From Chryseobacterium sp. GVT01B (lineage in GTDB: Bacteria; Bacteroidota; Bacteroidia; Flavobacteriales; Weeksellaceae), in contig NZ_JAHXYI010000001.1 of the NCBI RefSeq assembly GCF_019970045.1, positions 62,001 to 126,000 on the forward strand: a stretch of DNA of 64,000 bases. The letters run 5' to 3'. The position numbers and the translations under genes are program-made. The notes under the pieces are model-generated. The model searched no databases and was not told where the DNA came from. It saw only the letters and a list, made by a program, of their open reading frames with translations. Shown piece by piece: positions 17,052 through 24,711 of this stretch (position 1 is its first letter; each line of letters opens with the position of its first letter).

Positions 17052-17696
17052 ATGGAACATCTTAACTTTTATTCTTTAAGTAATAAAAACTTATACGAAT
17101 TAGCAGAATTTGTTGTTACCGAAAACTTTAATCATCATGAAAGTTATTCTGATACGGATCAGTTTAAGGCTGAAGTAGAAGATATCTATCATGAGGAAAA
17201 GAACTTTAAAAAGTCTAAGATTTTTGTTTCCAGAGATCACGAAGATAAGATCAATGGTTCTATAAGAGTTTTTAAATGGAATCATAAGGATGTTCTTCCT
17301 TTGGAGAAACTGTTCCATATCAATCCGTCTTCTTTTATCAAAAATAAAACGACCAACATTTGGCATATCGGAAGATTTGCTATTAAGAAAGGAATTGATA
17401 AAACAGGTTTCGGAATATTCAAAACACTAATGGCTTATGCAATCAACGAGGTTTGTCAGAATAAAAATTCTGTTGCTATCGCTGAATGTGATGCCAAGCT
17501 TCTGAAAGTCCTTAAGCTTATGGGAATAGAGGCTATTACCTTAGCAGAGCCCATTCATTATCTGGGTTCTGAAACAATCCCTGTAATGCTTACTTATAAC
17601 GGGCTAAAAAAATTCCTTGATAAGAACTATCATTTGATGTCAACACCGGAAGTAAGCGCCCTACACCAAAGTGTAGTATTACAACAAACCGCCTAA
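17052..17696 (+). CDS. LuxI/FeeM-like N-acyltransferase (GNAT fold), probable signal synthase
   Basis: Protein of 214 aa with the order of motifs seen in autoinducer and N-acyl-amino-acid synthases. GSIRVFKW (about 73-80, beta-4) is followed by LPLEKLFHI, then IWHIGRFAIKKG (about 109-120, the counterpart of the E-x-S-R-F motif). A helix GIFKTLMAYAINEVCQ, the segment SVAIAECDAKLLKVLKLMGI (about 142-161) and a C-terminal strand IPVMLTY follow. Known family members make acyl-homoserine lactones or N-acyl amino acids from acyl-ACP. The product here cannot be read. It is divergent from the PAS-LuxR gene and preceded by two palindromes, as in a LuxI/LuxR pair. Palindrome 3 lies within its last codons. 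Confidence 0.72.
   Translation: MEHLNFYSLSNKNLYELAEFVVTENFNHHESYSDTDQFKAEVEDIYHEEKNFKKSKIFVSRDHEDKINGSIRVFKWNHKDVLPLEKLFHINPSSFIKNKTTNIWHIGRFAIKKGIDKTGFGIFKTLMAYAINEVCQNKNSVAIAECDAKLLKVLKLMGIEAITLAEPIHYLGSETIPVMLTYNGLKKFLDKNYHLMSTPEVSALHQSVVLQQTA
17662..17677. promoter_or_regulatory. LuxR-type palindrome 3, inside the end of the acyltransferase gene
   Basis: CTACACCAAAGTGTAG has one arm mismatch. Its centre is 38 bp from palindrome 4, against 28 bp between palindromes 1 and 2. The difference is 10 bp, about one helical turn, so both pairs would be bound on the same DNA face. Confidence 0.75.
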
Positions 17697-17699
17697 AAC

Positions 17700-17715
17700 T
17701 ACACTTCCGTGTAGC
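17700..17715. promoter_or_regulatory. LuxR-type palindrome 4, upstream of the outer-membrane barrel gene
   Basis: CTACACTTCCGTGTAG has one arm mismatch. Its centre (17707.5) is exactly 30.5 bp before the -7 element TACTTTTG at 17738. The spacing is the same as at the ThiF-like and acyltransferase promoters. Confidence 0.82.
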
Positions 17716-17737
17716 AGCATTCAAAACACAACATTCT

Positions 17738-17745
17738 ACTTTTGA
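17738..17745 (+). promoter_or_regulatory. -7 promoter element of the barrel gene and probably the lanthipeptide operon
   Basis: TACTTTTG fits TAnnTTTG exactly. Transcription should begin near 17750, so the in-frame ATG at 17742 would fall upstream of the transcript and the ATG at 17763 must be the start. Confidence 0.7.
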
Positions 17746-17762
17746 AATATAAAATAACAATC

Positions 17763-20159
17763 ATGACAAAGAAATACTTAATACCGTTATTATCCTTTTT
17801 AGGAATGGGCATTCACCTTAATGCTCAGAGTATCTCGGGTAAAGTATCTGATGAAAAGGCAGCCAATATTTCTTATGTGGAAGTAGTTTTGTTAGCAGGA
17901 AATGATAAATTCTCAACGATCACTGATGAAAACGGACTTTTCTCTATCAAACTTCCAAAAGCCGATTCTTATAAAATGGAATTTTTCCTGAATGGAAGCA
18001 AAGTATACGAAGGAAATGAAAAAATAGAAGGAGAGATTACAAGAAATTATACGATTAAAGAAAACCAGCCGGAAAGTAAAGAAATCCAGGCAATCAGTCT
18101 GACAAAAAAGAAAAAACTGGTGGAAAGAAAAATAGACCGTCTTGTTTTCAATGTAGAAAATTCGGTTGCAGCAACAGGAGGCACTGCATTGGACGCTTTA
18201 AAAACAACTCCACTGGTTCGCATCCAGGATGAAAAGGTTTCAATCGTTGGAAAGGGGGAAGTTCTGGTCATGATAGACGATCGTATTCAGAGAATGTCTC
18301 CGGATGATTTGTCAAGTTTATTAAAATCAATTCCTTCAGACAATATCCAGTCTATTGAAGTCATCACTACTCCACCGGCGAAATACGATGCAGAGGGTGA
18401 CAGCGGACTGATCAATATCAAATTAAAAAGAGGAAAACCGAATTCCTGGAATGCCAATATCGGAGGCAGCTATACTCAAAAAACATATGCAGGAGGCGGT
18501 CTTCAGGGAGCATTTAATTATAACCGTAACAGGCTGTCTTTACAGCTAACCGCCAATACCAATTCTCAGAGACTCCGCACGACATCTGACAGTAAAATTT
18601 ACTATCCGGATGAGCTATGGATCCTGAATGTCAAAAATAAATCTGAAGAGAATAATCTTGGGTTGGGACTTGGCATTGACTACAAAATATCGGATAAATG
18701 GACAACAGGGGCAAAATATCTGGGCAGTTTTACCAGAAACACCTCATCAAACAGTCCTTTTACCTCAAGGTTTAATTCTGCCGGAGCTGTGAATTCCTAC
18801 ATTACATCTGATGTGGATGCCAACAATAAGCCTAATATGAATTCTCTTAACTGGTACAATACCTTTAAAGTAGATTCTGCCGGGACCAAAATCACCACTG
18901 ATTTTGATTATTTCCACTACAGAAAGAGTGATTACAACTTTTATGCAGGAAATGAGCTGGATCCTCAAAGGAATATTCTGCCGGGAAGCTTTTTCTCAGC
19001 TACGAATACCAATGTGAACCGTATTGAAAACTATTCCGGAAAAGTGGATGTGGAAATGCCGTTGAAATGGGCTTCTTTAAGCTTCGGAGGGAAATATACC
19101 TATACAAATACGAACAATGACCTTGTTGTTCTGGATCATAAGACCGGTACTCCCGTTTTAAATACCGATCAGTCGAACATCTTTAATTATAAGGAGCATA
19201 ACGAAGCATTATATGTTTCTGCAAGCAAAAAGCTAGGCGAAAAATGGGAAACCCAGGCTGGTCTTAGAATGGAAGCAACCCAGACAACCGGATATTCGCA
19301 TAATCTGAACCAAACCAACAAAAATGATTATGTCAAATTGTTTCCGACAGCGTATGTGACCTATAATCCTGATGACAAGAATTCTTTCTCACTGAACTAC
19401 AGCAGAAGAATCCGCAGACCGAATTTTGAGTATCTGAATCCGTTTGTGGTGCGTACAAGCCCTTATTATTATTCGGAAGGAAATCCTTTTTTAAAACCTT
19501 CTATCATTGATAATCTGGAGTTTTCGTATGTAAGAAATCAGAAATGGGTATCCTCGGTGTATTATTCTCAGGTATCGGATTTCAGCCAGGACCTTGCTAT
19601 TCTGGACCGGAATACCAATATCACAAGAAGCACACCTTTGAATTATGCCAATACGTATCAGATCGGGGTTTCCACATATTACAATTTTAATAGATGGACC
19701 TGGTGGAACAGCTTTACAGGATTTAATGTGAATTATCAGAATGTAAAGTCAAAAACAGATTTCATCAGTTCAATAGATGGCTACAATGCGTATTTCTATT
19801 CTAATAACGATTTTACATTGAATGAGTCTAAAACTATATTCTTCAGTGCCAACTACGGTCTTCAGCTTCCGGGACGTTATCAGATCTTTCATATCTCAAC
19901 CATGAATATTCTGGATGTTTCTATGAAATTCCTGCTGCTGGATAAGAAACTGACCCTGACTGTTACCGGTATGGATCTTTTAAACGGCCAGCGCCCTCTG
20001 ATCACTTATGAGTCTAATGGTATAAAAACAGACTTCAGCAGCTATGGCGACACAAGAGGAGTAAGGGTCTCTTTAAGCTACAAGTTCGGAAACAAGAATC
20101 TGAAATCTGAACAGCAGAGAAACTTCGGAAACGAGGACGAAAGAAACAGAATTAATTAA
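17763..20159 (+). CDS. TonB-dependent/outer-membrane beta-barrel protein of the lanthipeptide locus
   Basis: Outer-membrane protein of 798 aa. Signal peptide about 1-22 (FLGMGIHLNAQ) is followed by a CarboxypepD_reg-like domain (about 23-95), a plug-like region (about 115-215, with LKTTPLVRIQDEKVSIVGKGEVLVMIDDR as contiguous sequence) and a barrel of the OMP_b-brl_3 type. The C-terminal end is hydrophilic (about the last 20 residues). The start at 17763 is set by the promoter. It is driven by a LuxR-type box, and no terminator is seen before the precursor genes 88 bp on. It may pass the peptide product or its signal across the outer membrane, or serve as receptor or immunity partner. Direction is unknown. 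Confidence 0.85.
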   Translation: MTKKYLIPLLSFLGMGIHLNAQSISGKVSDEKAANISYVEVVLLAGNDKFSTITDENGLFSIKLPKADSYKMEFFLNGSKVYEGNEKIEGEITRNYTIKENQPESKEIQAISLTKKKKLVERKIDRLVFNVENSVAATGGTALDALKTTPLVRIQDEKVSIVGKGEVLVMIDDRIQRMSPDDLSSLLKSIPSDNIQSIEVITTPPAKYDAEGDSGLINIKLKRGKPNSWNANIGGSYTQKTYAGGGLQGAFNYNRNRLSLQLTANTNSQRLRTTSDSKIYYPDELWILNVKNKSEENNLGLGLGIDYKISDKWTTGAKYLGSFTRNTSSNSPFTSRFNSAGAVNSYITSDVDANNKPNMNSLNWYNTFKVDSAGTKITTDFDYFHYRKSDYNFYAGNELDPQRNILPGSFFSATNTNVNRIENYSGKVDVEMPLKWASLSFGGKYTYTNTNNDLVVLDHKTGTPVLNTDQSNIFNYKEHNEALYVSASKKLGEKWETQAGLRMEATQTTGYSHNLNQTNKNDYVKLFPTAYVTYNPDDKNSFSLNYSRRIRRPNFEYLNPFVVRTSPYYYSEGNPFLKPSIIDNLEFSYVRNQKWVSSVYYSQVSDFSQDLAILDRNTNITRSTPLNYANTYQIGVSTYYNFNRWTWWNSFTGFNVNYQNVKSKTDFISSIDGYNAYFYSNNDFTLNESKTIFFSANYGLQLPGRYQIFHISTMNILDVSMKFLLLDKKLTLTVTGMDLLNGQRPLITYESNGIKTDFSSYGDTRGVRVSLSYKFGNKNLKSEQQRNFGNEDERNRIN

Positions 20160-20168
20160 TCAAATATA

Positions 20169-20180
20169 TACTTGCAAGTA
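20169..20180. promoter_or_regulatory. 12-bp palindrome ahead of the precursor genes
   Basis: TACTTGCAAGTA is a perfect palindrome in the 88-bp leader between the barrel gene and precursor 1. It matches the LuxR-type box only weakly (about 9 of 14 arm positions) and has no TAnnTTTG at the expected distance. It may be a different operator or chance. Confidence 0.3.
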
Positions 20181-20247
20181 GGGTCCAATAAAGGTTTTAT
20201 GACTTGAAAAGATAACCAAAAACCAATCAACTAAAAATTTTAAAATC

Positions 20248-20427
20248 ATGCACAAAATTAAATTAACAAAAGGATTACAAATCAACAAAGAGCAAATCAG
20301 CAAATTACAGGAAGAGCAAATGAACAGTCTTAAAGGTGGGGTTAACAGCCTTCAGGCAGCAGCGCAGTCTTGCGGACAGTGTTCTTGCGGTGGAAACACA
20401 ATTGTAAAAACAAGAGCAGCTCAATAA
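20248..20427 (+). CDS. Class I lanthipeptide precursor, copy 1
   Basis: Peptide of 59 aa. The leader (1-31) is charged and helical (KGLQINKEQISKLQEEQM) and ends in the double-glycine site LKGG at 28-31, where a C39 peptidase would cut. The core (32-59) has Cys42, Cys45 and Cys47 and Ser34, Ser41, Ser46, Thr51 and Thr55 as candidates for dehydration and thioether rings. The C-terminus is IVKTRAAQ. It is the first of five tandem copies with repeated spacers, upstream of LanC, LanB and exporter genes, so lanthipeptide identity is strongly supported by context. Confidence 0.9.
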   Translation: MHKIKLTKGLQINKEQISKLQEEQMNSLKGGVNSLQAAAQSCGQCSCGGNTIVKTRAAQ

Positions 20428-20481
20428 TCAGCTTCCAAAATCACATTAAAATAAACAATAACAATCTAAAAATCAACTATC

Positions 20482-20661
20482 ATGCACAAAATTAAATTAA
20501 CAAAAGGATTACAGATCAACAAAGAGCAAATCAGCAAATTACAGGAAGAGCAAATGAACAGCCTTAAGGGTGGGGTTAACAGCCTTCAGGCAGCGGCACA
20601 GTCTTGCGGACAGTGTTCTTGCGGTGGAAACACAATTGTAAAAACAAGAGCAGCTCAATAA
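20482..20661 (+). CDS. Class I lanthipeptide precursor, copy 2
   Basis: Peptide of 59 aa, identical in amino-acid sequence to copy 1. It differs only by silent changes such as CAG for CAA and GCG GCA in the Ala run. It starts 234 bp after copy 1. The identity despite silent divergence suggests selection on the peptide or recent duplication. Confidence 0.9.
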   Translation: MHKIKLTKGLQINKEQISKLQEEQMNSLKGGVNSLQAAAQSCGQCSCGGNTIVKTRAAQ

Positions 20662-20713
20662 TCAGCTTCCAAAATCACATTAAAATAAACAATAACAATT
20701 AAAATCAAACATC

Positions 20714-20893
20714 ATGAACAAAATGAAATTATCTAAAGGACTACAGATCAACAAAGAACAAATCAGCAAGCTTCAGGAAGAGCAAATGAATGGTCTTAAA
20801 GGAGGGGTTAACAGCCTACAGGCAGCAGCGCAGTCTTGCGGACAGTGTTCTTGCGGTGGAAATACAGTAGTACAAACAAGAGTTGCTAAGTAA
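20714..20893 (+). CDS. Class I lanthipeptide precursor, copy 3
   Basis: Peptide of 59 aa. The leader varies (start MNKMKLSKG, and MNGLKGG at the cleavage site instead of MNSLKGG). Core residues 32-51 are the same as in all other copies. The C-terminal tail differs, VVQTRVAK. It starts 232 bp after copy 2. Confidence 0.9.
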   Translation: MNKMKLSKGLQINKEQISKLQEEQMNGLKGGVNSLQAAAQSCGQCSCGGNTVVQTRVAK

Positions 20894-20942
20894 TTCTCAC
20901 AAAAATTTAAAATATTTATATAACAATTTAAAAATCAACATC

Positions 20943-21122
20943 ATGCACAAAATTAAATTAACAAAAGGTCTACAAATCAACAAAGAACAAATCAGCAAGC
21001 TTCAGGAGGAGCAAATGAACAGCCTTAAAGGAGGGGTTAACAGCCTTCAGGCAGCAGCGCAGTCTTGCGGACAGTGTTCTTGCGGTGGAAACACAATCGT
21101 AAAAACAAGAGTAGCATCTTAA
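20943..21122 (+). CDS. Class I lanthipeptide precursor, copy 4
   Basis: Peptide of 59 aa. The leader equals that of copies 1 and 2. The tail is IVKTRVAS. The frame is open from 20883, but the ATG at 20943 matches the other copies in sequence and spacing (229 bp from copy 3). Confidence 0.9.
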   Translation: MHKIKLTKGLQINKEQISKLQEEQMNSLKGGVNSLQAAAQSCGQCSCGGNTIVKTRVAS

Positions 21123-21171
21123 TCAGCCCATCACATTTAAAATAAACAATAACAATTTAAAATTAAACATC

Positions 21172-21351
21172 ATGAACAAAATGAAACTAACTAAGGGTCT
21201 TCAAATCAACAAAGAGCAAATCAGCAAATTACAAGAAGAGCAAATGAATAGCCTAAAAGGAGGTGTTAACAGTCTTCAGGCAGCAGCGCAGTCTTGCGGA
21301 CAGTGTTCTTGCGGTGGAAACACAGTAGTACAAACAAGAATAGCGAAGTAA
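21172..21351 (+). CDS. Class I lanthipeptide precursor, copy 5
   Basis: Peptide of 59 aa with leader start MNKMKLTKG, the invariant core 32-51 and the tail VVQTRIAK. It starts 229 bp after copy 4 and is the last precursor before the hairpin at 21362. Confidence 0.9.
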   Translation: MNKMKLTKGLQINKEQISKLQEEQMNSLKGGVNSLQAAAQSCGQCSCGGNTVVQTRIAK

Positions 21352-21361
21352 TCTTCTCCTA

Positions 21362-21405
21362 TAAAAGAGGGAGCACTTTTGATAAAACTCCCTCTTTTAA
21401 AAAAA
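21362..21405 (+). terminator. Hairpin between the precursor and modification genes (partial terminator)
   Basis: TAAAAGAGGGAG (21362-21373) pairs perfectly over 12 bp with CTCCCTCTTTTA (21388-21399) around a 14-nt loop. An A-rich stretch rather than a clean T-run follows, apart from the TTTT in the stem end. The hairpin sits 28 bp before the first LanC-like gene. In bacteriocin operons such hairpins protect the precursor mRNA or lower expression of downstream enzymes, and that role is inferred here. Confidence 0.65.
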
Positions 21406-21432
21406 ATTATATAATCTCAAAGCTCTCAGATC

Positions 21433-22605
21433 ATGCAAAAAGAAAAACTAATCATCTCAGAAATAGAAGAATGTATCCGCAAAAAAGATACTTCCCTTAC
21501 CGGAATCGGTCTTAATAACGGGATTCTAAGCGCTTCAATGTTTTATTATTATCATTATCTAATGACCAAAGAATCAGAATCTTTGGAGTTGGTAACACAC
21601 TACATTGAAAAGTCTCTGTCTGTTTTAACAGAGGATTATAAAAGTCTTCATTTTAATGATGAGATAAGAGAGCTAGGATTATATCTTATGTTCCTGAAAC
21701 AGGAAGAAGTTTTAGACAGCGAAATTGATTCTCTACTGGAAAATATAGATGAAATACTGGAAGAAATACTGATCCAGAAAACAGAGCAGGGAGACCTTGA
21801 TTTAACGAGCGGGTTTCCGAGTTTTGCCAAGTATTTCGTACTGAGAAATCTTAAAGACAAAAAATACCTGATAGAGAAAACCCTGGATAAAGTCATTGAA
21901 CTTACTCAAAACCATGACAGCGGAAACTACTGGAAGTTTGATCTTCGGGATAAGGAAAATCCATATGTGGAACTGGGCTTAGGACACGGAACAACAGGAG
22001 TAATCAACTATTTGTTATTCCTTTATAAAAATAAGATCTACACAAAAGAATCTTTAGAACTCATTCACAAAGGATTATCATTTATCTGGAGCTGTAAAGA
22101 AAGCAGTACTGACAATATTACGCTTTTCCCCTTCAATGCTTTTGAAGATGTCTATATAGATTATCACAATCTCGCATACGGAGAAATCGGAATTGGCTAT
22201 ACTTTTTACAACGCAGGAATTCTCCTAGAAAATAAGGACTATTGCGACAAAGGACTTCATATCTTACTCAATACTACAAAATTTAAAGATACTGATCAGT
22301 CCGCTATCCTGGAGCCGGGATTAATTTATGGTTCTGCCGGATTATCCGCATTATATAAAAACCTTTATCACCTTACAGAACAGGATGCATTTTTAGAGGC
22401 CAAAGAATATTGGCATGAACATCTTCTGCAGTCAAAAAATAATGAAAGTGAAACATGGGCAGGATTCAAAGCCTATTACAATGCAGAATTTGACAATATC
22501 AATATGGCCCTGGGCCAGGGCATAGCAGGAATCGGGATTACCCTGATGAACAATGTCATTAAAACCAATCACAACTACGTTTCATTCTATAATTACGATC
22601 TATAA
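21433..22605 (+). CDS. LanC-like protein 1, lacking the zinc ligands
   Basis: Protein of 390 aa of the LanC alpha/alpha-barrel type, with repeated G-x-G-hydrophobic helix starts. It keeps the motif LGLGHGTTG with His185, equivalent to the GxxHGxxG His of LanC cyclases. The zinc sites are lost: the usual W-C-Y-G is LAYGEIGIG (Ala248), and the usual C-H-G is LIYGSAGLS (Ile298, Tyr299). It cannot bind zinc in the normal way. Its gene overlaps the next LanC gene by 1 bp. It may be a structural or substrate-positioning partner of LanC-like protein 2, which shows the reciprocal loss. Confidence 0.82.
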   Translation: MQKEKLIISEIEECIRKKDTSLTGIGLNNGILSASMFYYYHYLMTKESESLELVTHYIEKSLSVLTEDYKSLHFNDEIRELGLYLMFLKQEEVLDSEIDSLLENIDEILEEILIQKTEQGDLDLTSGFPSFAKYFVLRNLKDKKYLIEKTLDKVIELTQNHDSGNYWKFDLRDKENPYVELGLGHGTTGVINYLLFLYKNKIYTKESLELIHKGLSFIWSCKESSTDNITLFPFNAFEDVYIDYHNLAYGEIGIGYTFYNAGILLENKDYCDKGLHILLNTTKFKDTDQSAILEPGLIYGSAGLSALYKNLYHLTEQDAFLEAKEYWHEHLLQSKNNESETWAGFKAYYNAEFDNINMALGQGIAGIGITLMNNVIKTNHNYVSFYNYDL

Positions 22606-23762
22606 TGGAAACTCTACAATCTCAAAATATCACGACCATTCTTCATGAATACGATCAAAAACTGCTTGATTTTGATTATGGAAATTTACCTGATGGATTG
22701 CTTTATGGAAAACTGGGACTATTACTCTATTTCTTAACACAATATCAAATCTCAGGAAATGACATCTACGTAAACAAAGTCGGAGCTATCCTTGAAGAAG
22801 TCTTTGAGAATGGCAACATGCAAAAAGAAAACAACGTATATACGCTCCCGAATCTATCCAAAGGAATGACCGGACTAGGCATTATCCTGGATTTATTAAA
22901 AAAAGACGGATTAATACAAGACGATTTTGATGACCAGATTACTGACATCGGAGAACTGATCTTCCAGCAATCCGTTACCATGCTGAAGGAAGACAATTAT
23001 ACTTTTTTTGATGGCCCGATAGGAAATCTCCATTATTTCAACACCATCAGAAACGAACAGTACAGCAGCGAAATTGTAAACATCCTTTATGATGAATGCA
23101 TTTCCCATCCCACTCCATTTGAAAACAAGCTGAATGACAGCTATGCAGATGGAATTAACTTAGGATTCAACTATGGCTATCTTTCTATTGTTAATAATCT
23201 TTTGGGTCTTCCGGTAATGACGGAAAAAGCAAGATACATTATTGACACCTGTTTGGATTTCATTATTTCCAATTTTGATGTCCATGAAGTAGAAAATGCC
23301 AGAATATATAAACCTTACAACTACAAAATAGCAGAGAATCTGTTGAAGCCTTTTCACAACAACAGACTTTGCTGGTGCAACAGCGATCTTTCTTTCTCTT
23401 ATCTCCTTTATAAAACAGGTGAAACCCTGCAGGAAACAAAATACAGAGATATGGCCCATGAACTGGGTTTAGAAACTACAAAAAGAAAAGTAATGGCCAA
23501 TACAGGTGTAGAATTTATCCAGTATTGCCACGGAACTTCAGGACTTGTACAGCTGTATCACGAGATTAATGAAAAAGACGCCCATCCGGATTATAAACAA
23601 GCCAAAAGCTTCTGGATAAAAAGATCATTGGAAATCCTGGGAAATGAATTGGACCAGCCATTCACCGAACAGGACAGTAATTTACTCTTTGGAAAAACAG
23701 GAGCCCTGATTGCTCTGAATGACAAAATAGACAAAACTAAATACCTAAAATTTTTACTGTAA
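22605..23762 (+). CDS. LanC-like lanthionine cyclase 2, zinc ligands present
   Basis: Protein of 385 aa with the LanC zinc ligands: Cys258 in LCWCNSD (Cys256 is a second Cys), and Cys308 and His309 in QYCHGTSG. The position of the GxxHGxxG His reads GFNYGYLS, so the active-site His kept by LanC-like protein 1 is missing here. LanC enzymes activate Cys thiols with zinc for addition to dehydroalanine or dehydrobutyrine. The start codon overlaps the stop of the previous gene, implying translational coupling and equal amounts. Two split half-active cyclases acting together is an inference. Confidence 0.85.
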   Translation: METLQSQNITTILHEYDQKLLDFDYGNLPDGLLYGKLGLLLYFLTQYQISGNDIYVNKVGAILEEVFENGNMQKENNVYTLPNLSKGMTGLGIILDLLKKDGLIQDDFDDQITDIGELIFQQSVTMLKEDNYTFFDGPIGNLHYFNTIRNEQYSSEIVNILYDECISHPTPFENKLNDSYADGINLGFNYGYLSIVNNLLGLPVMTEKARYIIDTCLDFIISNFDVHEVENARIYKPYNYKIAENLLKPFHNNRLCWCNSDLSFSYLLYKTGETLQETKYRDMAHELGLETTKRKVMANTGVEFIQYCHGTSGLVQLYHEINEKDAHPDYKQAKSFWIKRSLEILGNELDQPFTEQDSNLLFGKTGALIALNDKIDKTKYLKFLL

Positions 23763-23763
23763 C

Positions 23764-24711
23764 ATGAAAACAAAAAGCATAGGATTACTAGAACTAGGAT
23801 ACAGAAGCGGCAAAGATTCAATCACAGCTCTTAACGATGTAGTTGATTATGCCCTTCATGCAGAGAGATTAGGATACAGCAGATTCTGGCTGGCAGAGCA
23901 TCATTATTCCCACCTCAAGAATCTTGCATTTTCAAATCCGGATATCGTGATTGCCATGATCGCCGGAATGACAGAAAAAATAAGAGTAGGATCCGCAGGA
24001 ACTTCAGTTCCCAGTTATTCTCCTTACGCTGTCGCTACCAATTATAAACTCATCAACAATATATTCAACGGAAGAATAGACCTTGGACTGTCAAAAGGGA
24101 TTCCTGAAAGTGAGCACACCAAAAACCTTTTGAATCCGGACATCCTTGAAAGAGGTACCGGAGTGGTTTTCAAAGAAAATGCCAATGAAATCCACGAATT
24201 GTTTTATTCTGAAGCTGAAAAGAACGAAAAAGAAGGAATTTTAATTCCACCTTACGGCGGACTGATCCCTGATCTCTGGTATCTTTCTTCTTCTTTGAAC
24301 AACCTGGACGAAGCAATCACTTTACACTCAAACTATTGTGTTTCAGCCTTTCACGGAAGCGGAAAATTCCTTGAAAATCTTGAAGATAAAAAAGAAGAGA
24401 TCAACAGATACAGGGATTCTTTTGCACAGCAAAACGGATTTGCTCCTAAAATATCACTGGCTCTGGCGATCAACCTTTCAGAAGTCAACGAAATAAAATC
24501 CGATGCAGAAGAATCCGAATCTTTCAAAATCCTCAACCTCAACTTTGAAGAGCTTTTTGAACTGATTGAAAAACTGGATGAAAAACTGGCTGTTGATGAA
24601 TTCATTTTATATGATACAGAACCTGACAGTGATAAGAAAACAGAAAACGCTGAAATGATAAGCAACCATTACAACCTACAATCTATTCAACATGAAAACG
24701 CAGTTAGATAA
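23764..24711 (+). CDS. Luciferase-like (LLM class) flavin monooxygenase
   Basis: Protein of 315 aa with the LLM TIM-barrel pattern. YALHAERLGYSRFWLAEHHY (about 29-48), IRVGSAGTSVPSYSPYAVA (about 75-93) and GRIDLGLSKG (about 103-112) match the bacterial-luciferase family. It is 1 bp after LanC-like protein 2, and its end overlaps the dehydratase start by 20 bp, so it belongs to the operon. It probably adds a further oxidative change to the peptide using reduced flavin. The modified residue is not predictable. No flavin reductase is encoded nearby. Confidence 0.85.
   Translation: MKTKSIGLLELGYRSGKDSITALNDVVDYALHAERLGYSRFWLAEHHYSHLKNLAFSNPDIVIAMIAGMTEKIRVGSAGTSVPSYSPYAVATNYKLINNIFNGRIDLGLSKGIPESEHTKNLLNPDILERGTGVVFKENANEIHELFYSEAEKNEKEGILIPPYGGLIPDLWYLSSSLNNLDEAITLHSNYCVSAFHGSGKFLENLEDKKEEINRYRDSFAQQNGFAPKISLALAINLSEVNEIKSDAEESESFKILNLNFEELFELIEKLDEKLAVDEFILYDTEPDSDKKTENAEMISNHYNLQSIQHENAVR

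Larger units (their letters stand above)
20248..21351 (+). repeat. Tandem array of five precursor units (about 229-234 bp period)
   Basis: The five genes and their spacers (recurring AATAAACAATAACAAT and ATCATG starts) are near-identical direct repeats. The unit is coding, so this is a gene amplification and not a CRISPR or satellite array. Variation is concentrated in the last eight codons. Confidence 0.9.

Noticed and set aside
20166..20181. A further LuxR-type box before the precursor genes
   Set aside because: Only about 9 of 14 arm positions match and no TAnnTTTG lies 30 bp downstream. I kept only the separate 12-bp palindrome as a weak feature.
20248..21351. Five near-identical units at about 230-bp spacing, CRISPR- or satellite-like at first sight
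   Set aside because: Each unit is an intact 60-codon ORF with a GG leader, and differences are mostly silent or in the tail. It is a gene array, and no short repeat/spacer structure exists.
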